DNA of 64,000 nucleotides from Reticulascus tulasneorum (lineage: Eukaryota; Ascomycota; Sordariomycetes; Glomerellales; Reticulascaceae): contig LSAX01000004.1 of the NCBI GenBank assembly GCA_001557505.1, positions 3,534,001 through 3,598,000 on the forward strand, written 5' to 3'. The position numbers and the translations under genes were made by a program. Below are positions 1 to 11,499 of this stretch, one piece after another. Position 1 is the first letter of the stretch. Each line of letters begins with the position of its first letter. The notes below the pieces were generated by a model. It did no database searches and was not told where the DNA came from. It was given only the letters and a program-made list of their open reading frames with translations.

Positions 1-1641
1 CTAGGCCATCCAAATCGCTACCATCTGGCACCTTTGGCCAATCGTCACGGACGCTCACGAGGCAACTGGTCTATGCCCTGCTCATTGCTCCCAGATCCGG
101 CAACCTGATTGAGAAAGTGCTCCGAATAGTATCTGTGCCTCGCGCTTTTCGTACATGCTAGAGTCTAGAATGGCACCCAGCGCACCTGTTTTAGGCTAAT
201 TATGCTCGTCCGGATGGGTTTCTAGCATGGCAGGTAAATGAAAGCATCTCACCCTGCGAGGCATGCGGTGCGATCTTGGCCGGGATGATGTAGCGGAGGT
301 TAGCACTAATATCAGTGGCTCGCCTTGTCTAACCTTCTTGATCAGCAAGACGGAGAGTCGATAAAGGCTTCGATTAACGTCGGCATTACCACAAGTCACA
401 AGGCTGCCCTGCAGCTGTTGAAAAGGTTAAATGTGAGCACTCTGGCACAGTTCAGGATCTTAGGTTCTAATTGGCTATCTAAGCATGCTGTTGAGCTGCA
501 GATCGGCATCCGCACATCTATGAATTGCACAGGACGGCTATCTACGCACATATGCACACGTCAACCATTATGCGCGGCGAGGGACTTTTACCCTCGGAGA
601 AGAGGGCGATGAAGACCCATTGTTTCGATCGCTATCCCACATCCCAACGGAATGATTGGATAATACTGTCATTGACAAGTCACTGTGAACTGACTCGTGA
701 ATCGATCCGTCGTACAGAATAGCTGTCCAACTAATAGAGTGGAGGTGAAAGGTGTGGGTAGAGGTCCATATCTTTTTGCTTATAAACACCACCCACCCAA
801 CATAACGGAAAGGTGAGCACAGCTAGCCGAGACCCCTCACATATAGAGATAGTGCCACTTTACCCCAGTCTGATATAGCCTTTTAACAATGGTAACTGTC
901 ATACAGCCAAGCTGGACAATCTAGCGGCTGCGAACCAAAACCAATGCAACCTGGTGTACCAATGTGAATTCACATGCTGACTGTGTCACTCGATACACAG
1001 GCCGCCAGAGTAGGCTGGACACAGAGAGACAATATGCTACCCACCAAACCTGCAATATATATTAGTGCGGATACTGCTTCTTCCGTCCAAAGTCGAGGGG
1101 CTTGAATAAAATCTGGGTAATTTGCCTGATTCACAAACTCTCCAGACTTGTCTCTTACCATAAAAGCACCATTACTTCTCTCAGCAACTTCGATTCTATT
1201 CGAAATACTTAATCTACACCCTATTGGCTATAGTGAGTTCTCATACCTGTTACTGCATCATTCATCTCCATTAAGTTTAAGGAAGAGAATCTCTCGCGAG
1301 GCCGGACGACACTAATACTAAAACATGTCCGACAAAGGGTTGCGGGGCTACTGTCTCTCTATCTACTACGTACTGCTTGAAATGCCAGAACAAGGTTTAG
1401 CAGTAATCGGAGGAGACAGAGTCGTCAGAGTAGGACTTTTTTGTATTCGTTTAATATTATCACTCAGTCATTTCGGAATACAAGAACTTCAAACTTGAAC
1501 AATGCGGATGTACTTTCGCGTATGATGGATTCATTAACTAGCTTTTTCTGTTGGCCTACCTTAGTCCATCGGGATGTGGAAGATCCCCAGATTCGATCAA
1601 GCCGTCTAATTCTGCCTTATTGCTCCAGTTATCGAAACATT
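1..1641. other. intergenic, no gene recognised
   Basis: Short open frames occur on both strands but none carries a recognisable motif or splices into a longer frame. Composition is mixed and does not show the AT-rich signature of the retroelement further right. I see nothing that can be named here. Confidence 0.5.
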
Positions 1642-2052
1642 CTAAGTACTCTTCGGAAGAAATTCCGTTACAGGACCTGCTAGATGATAGCCACGCTTAC
1701 TATAGACTTCTGAATCCAGAGATCCCTGCCATCTCTCCATCCCTGGTGGGAAGTAGCTGGCATACTCCCAATCAAACAAGACCTTGGGTTGAAGAGTTAT
1801 TGGATCCATAATGATATTGTGAGGCGCAATGTCGCCGTGTTGGAAAACGTAATCAGCATTCTTTAGACGGAGAGTCTTCCAACGTCTTTTGCCTTTCCAA
1901 GGAGGCTGGGCGTCAGGGTGAAGCCAAGAAGGGGGCATAACAAATCCGTCAATACCTCGGTCTTGAGATGCTGAGTTCGCGAGCTGGGGCAAACAACCTT
2001 TTTGATAAAGTCGAGAGCATTCGAGTAAGCCTGATTTAAACACGTCTCGCAT
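1642..2052 (-). pseudogene. APH-family phosphotransferase, C-terminal relic
   Basis: The 136-codon frame carries the catalytic loop of the aminoglycoside phosphotransferase/choline kinase-like family: HGDIAPHN (Brenner motif, H-G-D-x4-N) about residue 91, followed about 18 residues later by FDWEYA, the metal-binding D-W-E. Family members have an N-terminal nucleotide-binding lobe of about 130-170 residues, which I cannot find upstream; the adjacent frame (1863-2186) shows nothing clear. It is therefore best read as the C-terminal half of a broken gene, or the last exon of one whose first exons have diverged. It sits 0.5 kb from the RIP-mutated retroelement, a setting in which decay is plausible. 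Substrate cannot be predicted; fungal members mostly have no known substrate. Confidence 0.5.
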
Positions 2053-2540
2053 GATGCACAGTCTGTATGCTTTTGTCCTGTTGCCTTTGAGCAGCCTATG
2101 TGGCGGGTGTTGAATGCTAGGCTGAGTCGTAGCAGCAACTCAGGATGCTGTCGAGACTGGCACCCTGAGCTCCGGGCACCAGCCACAGGTACTAATTTGA
2201 CTCAGCTATTTTGTACTTTATACGAATCAGCTCTGTGACTAAATACCGCCGTCCATCCGGATATTCTCCATGATCAAGTAGTTTGGGTACGGGAATCGTC
2301 GTATGCTGAGAGACTAAGTTTAAGGCTCTAACTTCATTAGTAATGCGCTCATGGTTCTTATTGCAAATTAACCAAGGTCAGTATTGCATGATTATATAGT
2401 AAAAGAATTACCTTGTTCATTGACCTGCCAAAGACGACCTGACTATTTCTTACCATGATCTAGACTATATAAAGGCTGTGACGTCATGCCGTGTATCATC
2501 GAAGGGTAGTCGTGAGGTTTTTTAAACGTTGTGGCGGTGA
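2053..2540. other. intergenic between APH relic and retroelement
   Basis: No supported gene. The segment remains of ordinary composition until the LTR boundary at 2546, so RIP-type AT enrichment does not extend far to the left of the element. Confidence 0.5.
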
Positions 2541-2545
2541 ATTCG
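2541..2545. repeat. target site duplication, left copy (ATTCG)
   Basis: ATTCG lies directly before the TG start of the left LTR and is repeated exactly at 9476-9480 after the CA end of the right LTR. A 5-bp duplication is normal for LTR-retrotransposon integrases and fixes both element ends. Confidence 0.9.
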
Positions 2546-2792
2546 TGTCACGAGCAGTCGGGACCCTAGGGGAAGAGGCGAGGTAATGAACCAGGGGGGC
2601 CCCTGCTACCTACTACTGAGAAGAACCACGAAGGTTAAAGCTATATAGAGTAGGAGGGCCCCGAGGTAGACCTAGGAGGTTTAGAGATAAAAACCGTTAT
2701 CTATATATACCTACTTAGTAAGAGGTTTATAATAACTAAATTATATATTTCTTTACTTTATATTATAACTTTTGTAGGTATTAGTCTTAATA
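2546..2792 (+). repeat. left LTR
   Basis: 247 bp, starting TGTCACGAGC and ending CTTAATA; it aligns without gaps to the right LTR at 9229-9475. Its outer (left) half keeps G residues that are A in the right copy, while its inner (right) half has T where the right copy has C. The terminal CA has become TA. Confidence 0.9.
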
Positions 2793-4739
2793 AGTTTATC
2801 TTTTTATTTTTAAAAAGAGTATAGACCGGAGGGGTATTATAAAGATAATAAACGGAATATTATTTTCTTAGCTGTTAGGCTATAGAAATATACTATTTTT
2901 AATATATAAGCCGGATATCCTGATAAAGTTAATAAGATTAATAAAAGAAGAAATAGATAAATATATCTAATAATATCTAAACGAAGATAAGATGTAGAAG
3001 AAACGTAATTACTTAATAACGATCTTATAAAAGGAAAAGCTAGTTTATAATATTTTAGAAAAATTAATTATAATAAAGACGTAATACCTAACTAACTCCT
3101 TAAAGTAAGTTAGAACTAAAGGTTTTACGAGGATATAGTTAAAATTGTTAAAATATAAAGGTAAAAGTTAATCTAAGTTAATAACGTTTTTTTTTAAACT
3201 TAAGTCTTAATTTATAATAGATAATAATAAATAAATAATTAATATCTAGAAGGTGTTATATATAAGTTTATACCTAAAAGGATTAATATAATAATAATAA
3301 ATAAACTATATAATAATAGATTATAAAAACTGGTAAGATAAGATTACCTTTTTAGAAATAAAGATATAGTTAAAGATAAATATTATTAACTTTAAAACCT
3401 ATATTTTCAACGTTATTACTAAATTATTAACCTTCTATATAATAATTATAAAAATTTTTAACGTATTTCTTAATTGTTATAATATTCTTAAAAAAGAAAT
3501 ATCTTATTATTTATTAGAAAAATATTAGGTATATAACCTATTAACTAGATTACGATTAGACCTTTATAAGTAGATATTATTATAAAAGATATTAAAGATA
3601 AGATTAAAGTTAATAACGGTAATAAGAAAAACGGATATATTTATATTAAGAATAAAAATATAAAGGTTAATAATAAAACCAACTTAATATATATAACTAT
3701 TTTAAAGGTTTGATAATATCTTATTAAAACTAAGGTTATTAGACCTAATAAATCTTTTAAAAAAAAAACTTAATAAAAAGGTAATAAATAAGAAACTATA
3801 TTATTAATATAAAAAAGAAAAATATTACGTTTTTAAATACCTAGATATAAAATATTTTAATTATTATTAAAAAAGATATTAAACGTCTTATTATATTAAT
3901 AAGTTAGAGGTAAATAAAACCTTAGTAAGTATTAAGAGGGTAATGATAGGCTAAGAAGATTAGTAAGTAATTAAATAGTTTATAATAACGGTAAAAGTAA
4001 AGATAAAAAGAGAATAAGTAAAGATATATATATTATTAAACTTAAAAGTAGATAAGAATATAATTATTTATAAGAGATTACCGAGAGATTTATAAATAAA
4101 ATATAAAATAATAATAAGATTTAACATAAAGATATAAGATAGAAGAGGTATATTATATAATGATTAATAATTAGTTACCTAAATAATAAATAAGTTAAAG
4201 ATAACGAAGATGAAATCTTACCGTTTTATAATAATAAACGATTATCTAGGTTATAATATAATCTTAAAGATCTTTTAATAAGAAGTTATTAATCTGTAGA
4301 TTAACGTAACGGCGACGTTAAAGATATAAACTTTTGGTTTAATTTAAGATAATATCTAGCTAATATAATCTTAAAAAGAATTACGAAAGGTAATAAAAGA
4401 AGCTTAATACGTCTTTATATTTATATTTATTATTAAGAAAATAAGTAAAATTAATATAAAATTAGAAAAAGACTTATTAAAGGAGAAAGAAGATTAAGAC
4501 TTATTGTTAAAGGTAATAAAATTTTATATAGACTTAGAGAGAGCGTTTAGTAAAGTAGATATCTTACCTTTATTACTTAATAAAGAAATAGAATATATAA
4601 TTAAGCTAGAAGATAAGAAATAGATATTTTATAATAAGATCTATAAGTTAGCTAAGAGAGAATTAAAAGTCTTATATAACTACTTAATTTAAATATAACT
4701 AAAAGGTTAGATCTACTTGTTAATTAACTTAGTAAGAGT

Positions 4740-5110
4740 TTTAATACTTTTTATATTAAAGAAAAAAGGCGAGTTAAGGTTATATATAGATTATTAAGGA
4801 CTTAATAAGATTATAAAGAAAAATTAAACCTTATTATTATTTATCAAAAAAATATTAAAAAGGTTATTAATAATGAAATAACTAATAAAGCTTAACTTAA
4901 AAAACGTTTATTATTAAATATATATTAAAAAGAAAGATAAATAGAAAACTACTTTCTAAACTAAATATAGTTATTATAAATATTTAGTAATACCTTTTAG
5001 ATTAACGAATACCTTAGCTACCTTTTAATAATATATAAATAAGATATTAATAAGATTAATAAATATTATCTATATTATCTATTTTAATAATATATTAATA
5101 TATAATAAAA
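4740..5110 (+). pseudogene. reverse transcriptase remnant of the chromovirus
   Basis: Frame-reading across stops shows LRLYIDY.GLNK (normally LRxCVDYRxLN), then NVYY.IYIKK, VIPFRLTNTLATF (normally MPFGLTNAPATF) and YFNNILIY (normally Y-x-DD-I-L-I-Y). Asp to Asn in the catalytic pair is GAT to AAT, a G to A change. Stops replace Gln and Trp codons. The enzyme cannot be functional. Confidence 0.85.
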
Positions 5111-6269
5111 CTAAAGAAAAATATATAATAATAATAAAATAAGTATTTATTTAGTTATAAAAGAAAGGTTTATATATTAACTTAAAAAAATATAAATTTT
5201 ATTATTAAAAATCTATTTCTTAAGGTATATTATTATAAACCAAAAGATCATAATAAACTTAGAGAAGGTCTAAATAATTATAGATTAGCTAATACTTAAT
5301 AATATATATAATATATAAGTCTTTTTAAGCTTTATAAGGTTTTATTAGAAATTTATAAAAGATTACTTAAAAATTATAATGTTATTAACAGACTTACTAA
5401 GAGGTAATAAGGAAAAAAGATTTAACTTATTAACGAAAATATTAAAAGTTTTTTATAAGTTATATATTATATTTATAAAAGCTTCTTTATTACGTTATTA
5501 TAAGCTAAACGCTTAGATCAAGATTTAGATTAACATTTCAGATTTTGCCATCAGGACGGTAATTTTATAGTTATTAGACGATCGTTAACACCTTATTAAG
5601 TATTTATTAAGAAAATTTAAAAACGTTAAGTTTTATTATTTAACTTTAAAATTAGAATTAATAGCTATATATAAAGGCTATATAACGTGGCGTTATTACT
5701 TAGTATATATATAATATCAGATTAAGATATTTACCGATTATCTTAATTATTAATACTTAGTTATTAAGAAGTAGTTAAGTAGGTAAGAGGCCTGTTAGAT
5801 AGAAGAAATTATAAAACTAAATATGTTGATTAAGTATTATCTAAAAAAGAAGAACTTTATAAATAAATTATTAAGAAGACCTAATTATTATAACCTTATA
5901 GAGAAATAGATAGAAAGATAATTATAATTAAGTAGCTTCCTATCTAAGTTTTATAAAATAGATAAGATAGAAAAGACTAAAGGTCTTACGGGAAAAAGCT
6001 AGAGACTTATTAATAAAACGTTCTTATTTATAGTAAGAGTAATTATGATAAGGATATCCTTAGAAGACTTATTATTAACCTTGATTAATATTATCTAAGA
6101 GGTATAATAGAGAGATAGTTTTATCTTCGAAGAGAAGTAAAAATAGAAGATTAATAAGATAATAATAAAGCTAACGTAGGAAGTTAATAACTAAGGCTTA
6201 TTATAGATTAATGGTGTGGTATATATATTATCTAATAATAATTTAATAATAAAATTATTAATAACTTTC

Positions 6270-6500
6270 TATAATATATTATTTAGTGGCTATTTTAGGG
6301 TTATAAAGATAAAGAAGAGATTAGCTAATTATTATTATTAAAACTTGTTAATAAGAGATATAAAGTAATATGTTATAATATATATTACCTGTTAGAAAGT
6401 GAAATTAAGGTATTATCTTCTTTACAGCTAGCTAACGTTATTCTTAATATCTTTAGAACCTTAAGAGGAAATATCGTTAGATTTTATTACTAAGTTATTA
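6270..6500 (+). pseudogene. integrase zinc-binding region remnant
   Basis: Decayed frame with a G-Y-F-R-V segment (normally GHFGV), a run of aromatic YYY.N before IRDIK.YV, a degenerate C-x2-C region, and EISLDFITKL, the conserved entrance to the integrase core of Gypsy elements (normally W..I.MDFI..LP). His and Cys ligands appear as Tyr, consistent with CAT/CAC to TAT/TAC and TGT/TGC to TAT/TAC. Confidence 0.75.
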
Positions 6501-7361
6501 ATATCTACTATTTAGACTAATATTAACTATAACGTTATTTTAGTAATAATATATAGACTAACGAAGTATGTTTTATATATCTTTATTATAAACATGTTAA
6601 TAATAGATAGCTTTATAAACTTGTTTTTATATTATATTATAAGGCCTTTTAGGCTCTTAAAGGGTATTATATCTAATAAAAGGTTATTATTAATTAGCAA
6701 ATATTAGATAGTATTATGTTATTATTTAGTTATAAAGAGAAGATTAAGTATAATATATTATCTTTAAATAAATAGATAAACGGAGAAGATGAATTAGTTA
6801 TTTAAATATTATTTACGGGTTTACTATAAGATAGAATAAGATGACTAAGCTGATAAACTAGATATAATAAAATAAGTATATAATAATTTATAATACTTAG
6901 TAATTAGGACTTTATTAGTTAAAATATTAATAAGTTATTAACTAAGAGGACCTTTCGACTTTCTTAATAAAACGAGAAAACTAAACTTAGAAATATTATT
7001 AACTAAGGACAGAGTAATAAGTATAAGATAGTTATATACCTAGCTAATTAAGGTATTAAAAGCTAATTAACGGTTTTATAAAAAGTATTATAATCAAAAG
7101 AGGAAGAAGATATTTTTTCAAATAAAAGAATTTATAATATTATTAATAAAGTATATTAAATAATAATAACTTAGTAAAAAGCTATTAGATAAATACTTAG
7201 GTCTATTTATTATCTTTAAGAAAGTAAATAATAAAAGGTTAGCATATTAACTAGATCTTTTAAGATAATATTAAATATACTTAATATTCTTAATATTATT
7301 ATTAAAACTATATAAGTTAAAAGAAGGTTAGTTATTAACTCCTTAATAGCTAACACTTTAA

Positions 7362-7500
7362 ACGGAAGAAGATATATATATAATAAAAGATATCTTATAA
7401 TATAAAAAACTATTAAAAAATAAGAAATTCTTTATTTATTAATAAGATTATAACGAAGAAGAAGTAATATAAAAGTTAAGAAAAAATATTTTAGATATCT
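7362..7500 (+). pseudogene. chromodomain remnant of the chromovirus
   Basis: Reading through stops gives E-D-I-Y-I-I-K-D-I-L, then a stretch of Lys/Asn, then F-I-Y-x-x-D-Y-N-E-E-E. This matches the pattern of chromodomains at Gypsy integrase C-termini (x-V-E-x-I-L...Y-L-V-K-W-x-G-Y-x-x-x-x-x-T-W-E). The W of the aromatic cage is now a stop or other codon. The match is by eye, so this is moderately sure. Confidence 0.65.
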
Positions 7501-9228
7501 ATATATTTTAAATATATAAAACTAACTTAATAATAAATACCTATTAGAATACCACCTATTAAAGGTTGTTAAAACTAAATTTTAGAAATAGGATTTTAAA
7601 GAAGATAGACGGCTAAAATAATATTTATTAATTAGTAAAAACTTAATAATTAAATATAAAGATAGACCTAGCAGAAAGATAAATAGAATTATTTATAATA
7701 AAAGTTCGGGAAAAAGAATTTTTTATATAGTAAGTTAATAAGAAACGAATATCAAACTAGTTAATACCTAATTAATAATTTATAATAGATAATTTAGAAT
7801 ATTTATTTTGTTATAAAAAAAAAGGTAATAAATATCTATAAAAGCTTTTCTATAAAAAGGTAACGGATAGGTATTAAGGAGGTATTAACTAAGGACTAAG
7901 AACTAAGTATTATTATTATTAAAACTAAATAATAAGTTATTATCTTTGTTATTATTATTATTAACGTTAACCTAAAGAGCTTTGTTATTTTACTTAGATA
8001 TATTAATAAAAAGTATTAGTTAAATATTAAGAAGAAAATTTATAACTAATTAATATAACTTTAAAAAAGAACCTATATACTACTTAATCTATTAGAAGGT
8101 AATATTAATAAACTTAATTATTAATATTTTATATTCTTCACGTTCTTTAACTTTTTATTATTAAGAAATAGTTAAGTACTTAATAAATATCATTTTTTTA
8201 TTTTTTAAAACTTATAAACTTTTTTTAACCTTAATCTAAATAACCTATATAACATCTTAACAAAGAGTTAGTAGATAAATATTAATAAAATAACAATTAA
8301 GAAATCTTATTTATAATTTAAGTTTTATTAACAACGACCATAACCTAAAAAACCTAGCCATAAGCTTTAAAGATATTAAAAGGTTATTAAAGGTTAATTA
8401 AAAACTAATTATTAAAAAGGTAATAAAACTCATAATAATATAAAGTTTATTATTAATATTAAGATAATTAATATACTTAATAAAAATAACTATAAAAAGT
8501 TAATATTAGTTTATTAATAAGATATTAATTAAGTAACAAATAAGAACTTATAAATGTTATTAACATATATAAAAAGTGCCTTATTAACTTAGTTTCTTAA
8601 ATAATAAAAATAATATTAATAAAAAACCTCTTAGATAATAATAAGGTTGATAATAATATAAAATATAATAAATATAATAATGGTTAAAGACTAGATAAGT
8701 AGATAATAGATAATAGTTAGTTAATTATTAAATAATAATAATAAAAATATTATTATTATTATTATTATTATTACGAAAGATATAAATAAAGAAAAATTTA
8801 GAAAAATTAACGTTAAAAAATAATAATTTTATATAAATTAAATAATAAAATATAACCATGATATTTAATATAAGTTTAGAATATATTTATTAACTTAAGA
8901 TAAAAAAGAAAAAGGTTATTAAGCCTTTTCAATATAACTAACTATAATTACCTAATTATTAACATATAAAATCATAACAATAAACTAATAAGAAGATAAA
9001 GTAAATAAAAAACTATTATTTACTAAATCTATAAAATTTACTAAGTTTTATTATTATAATAAAAAATAAAAAAACTAAAACTCTTTAACCTCTAATAAAA
9101 CATATTATCTAATAGGTTAAACATAACAAGGTAACTATAAGATATCTAAGAATATAAATAAACAAAAGACAATTATTCACTCTAAGGCTGATAATCCCAA
9201 AGATAAGATCCACAAAAGGCAGATATCT

Positions 9229-9475
9229 TATCACAAATAGTCAGGACCCTAAAAGAAAAAGCGAGGTAATAAACCAGAGAGGCCCCTACTACCTACCACT
9301 AAGAGGAACCACGAAGGTCAAAGCTATATAGAACAGGAAGGCCCCGAGGTAGACCTAAGAGGTTCAGAGATAAAAACTATCATCTACATACACCTACCTA
9401 GCAAAAGGCCTACAATAACCAAGCCACATACCCCTTCACTCTATATTACAACTCCTATGGGCGCTGGCCCTGACA
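9229..9475 (+). repeat. right LTR
   Basis: 247 bp from TATCAC (TGTCAC in the left copy) to the intact terminus CCCTGACA. The outer 3' half retains C-rich sequence that is T in the left LTR, whereas the inner half carries A where the left LTR has G. Differences between the two LTRs are almost all transitions. Confidence 0.9.
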
Positions 9476-9480
9476 ATTCG
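9476..9480. repeat. target site duplication, right copy (ATTCG)
   Basis: Exact match to 2541-2545, directly after the CA end of the right LTR. Confidence 0.9.
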
Positions 9481-11499
9481 TACGACATATCATTATCTCC
9501 AGAGGATCTAAGGACCGGGTTCGCCACAATACCTTCAGCACTAACTTAGCTAATCGGAACATATTAAGCTGAAGCTTAACTATAGCAAAGCGTACCAGTT
9601 TGTGCCTCCATTACAGAAGTGGTTTCCTCCCGACTTCGCGTCTGACAATGATTCTGTGGCTTTTGCTCGTTATGCTATACAGCTAGCCAACTAGGCAAAT
9701 TGTGAGGGATGTTGCTTACAGGATGTTGCCGGCAGGGTGTGCTGGCAGGATGTGCTGGCATGAATGGTCGCAAAATTGAGTCGCTGGAGGTTGTGTGGGG
9801 AAAACTTGTTGAGTCTCAATGAGTAAGCAACCTTAATCACAAGCAACGGAGGCTTGTGTCTGCTTGGCCACGTGTGTGGCGGAAACTTAAGCATCTGCCA
9901 CGAGTCCATCCAGACAACCTTTTTTCTGGGATGATAAATAGTAGATAGCTGACAAAAAACCTACTTAAGGTTATGCATGAGAGAATGCTGCTCCCCTGGA
10001 AGCGCCCCTACCGCCATAGAAGCTCTTGTGGCAGTCTTGCCTTTAGCGCCAGAAGCTTATGTCCTTGATCCCTGCATACTAAGGTCTAGGTCGATTAGGA
10101 ACTTGGGCTAGGAGAGATTACTGCTGCTGGGGGCTGTGAGGAGTAATATCGCTTGGGAGGTGCTATGGAGGCGCCAGTTTAACTGGATGATTACTTTACA
10201 CTAGTGGTGCTACGGCCTTGCTGTAGAGTGATGACCGTGCGTGTTGCTCGATAGCGATGAACGTCTGATTTGGTAATTGCCTGCAGCTATTATGTCTAGG
10301 CCCTTTACGTATTACCTAGAACAACGTCATCTACACCAAAAACACAGATAGTCTCTTGATAATAGTATCGCGCTACGTCGATGATATCTTTGTCTATCGC
10401 CTTACGCAATAGCTCCTCCTCCTCCACACGCTTGAAACTGGCAGGAGTCTTTGGTGAGCACTCCTATTAACGCTTAATCTAGGGTGTATATAACGTAATA
10501 CGACAAGAAGGGCCGATTGCGTCTTTCTGTTAGAGCAATGGGTGAAATCCAGGACTCTCTATTAGATGTAGGCCGAGATGCAAAAAAAGGCTTGCAATAT
10601 GTCCGAGTAGAGGCACAATGAGCGCATCACCCGGTCGCCAACTTAAGTCACCCTACAGCATAGACCCAAGGTGATCTTATAGCAGCGCAGCTCACCCAGC
10701 TCACCCCATTGGCCAGGGTTGGGTGACCCGAGGAAGCTCCGAATGTAAATTTGTCAAGATGGCAAAGATGCCGGCGATGATGGCAATGGATTTCATAATG
10801 GATACTGTGCTATCGAGCGAAGAGACTGTTATGCGGTTGAGTTGCTGTTAAAGTTGACGGCAGTTGCGGGTTGGATAGACGAATGACTAAGGGACCTCCA
10901 AAGATGTTGCGTTTAAACTTTTAAGATTTTGGCCATACTTATAGCAAACTTGATGTCTCATGAGGAGGGGTGCTGTCAATCGATTTCCAACTGTAATTCT
11001 GGATCCACTGTCGAAGCAAAAGGACCAAGATATCGATAGAACAACGATAGAGCGACGCAGATCGTTGCTCCCGAAGTGGTTATCTTCTTAGCCACCTTCC
11101 CAAAATATTATGTGATCACTCCTTTCACTAAGATTTACCTGTGCCGCTATCAGCGTGCACTATGGTTACATTGCGCCACAGACCGGCGGCTTGGTCTGCC
11201 AATCCAAGTCCTGGGTTAAATGCTGAGACCAAAGACTAACCCTAAGCTCTCTAAACTTAAGCACCTTCCGCAAAGATAGGACGCCTAATTATCCTATCGG
11301 CAGTGAATATACCAACGGCCGAATATTATGGGGTCACGCATAACTTTCCTCGAGCGCATATCAACGGATCTACCTCAGCCATGGAAGAGGTAGAACCCTT
11401 CGCCACCACACGATTCCGTCTGGCCATGTCCTTATCAAATCTTAGCACCCTCTTCTCATCTGTTAAACAAATCAACCACTATTTGAAAAATTAAGTAAA
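9481..11499. other. gene-poor flank of the retroelement
   Basis: About 2 kb with no supported gene. Composition returns at once to near-normal GC after the target duplication. Apart from the possible copia scrap at 10320-10409, no motif was recognised; open frames at 9691-9909 and 11303-11494 look random. Confidence 0.5.
10320..10409 (+). mobile_element. possible Ty1/copia reverse transcriptase scrap
   Basis: Thirty codons between stops read NNVIYTKN-x2-SLLIIVSRYVDDIFVY. This resembles the copia RT active-site region, D-x-x-V/L-Y...LLI..VYVDD(I/L)xV, including the catalytic Y-V-D-D. A stop (TAG) follows at 10410-10412 and no flanking RT homology is clear, so this is a short relic at best. 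A chance match cannot be excluded. Confidence 0.3.

Larger units (their letters stand above)
2546..9475 (+). mobile_element. RIP-mutated Ty3/Gypsy chromovirus LTR retrotransposon
   Basis: A complete 6,930-bp element: two 247-bp LTRs with TG..CA ends, a 5-bp target duplication and a very AT-rich interior. No open pol frame survives, but reading through stops on the plus strand gives reverse transcriptase (KKKGELRLYIDY near 4748, active-site box YFNNILIY near 5071-5110 where YFDDILIY is expected), then an integrase zinc-binding region (about 6270-6450) followed by EISLDFITKL near 6460-6500, then a chromodomain-like stretch (about 7365-7500, FIY..DYNEEE). The order RT before integrase defines Ty3/Gypsy; the C-terminal chromodomain defines chromoviruses, whose chromodomain directs integration to heterochromatin. 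Changes relative to expected codons are C to T and G to A, the RIP signature. The element is dead. About 1.7 kb between the chromodomain and right LTR has no identified content. Confidence 0.92.

Noticed and set aside
3826..3885. Possible gag zinc knuckle (C-C-H-C) in the retroelement
   Set aside because: Tyr residues could stand for Cys after G to A change, but the spacing does not fit C-x2-C-x4-H-x4-C under transition-only changes.
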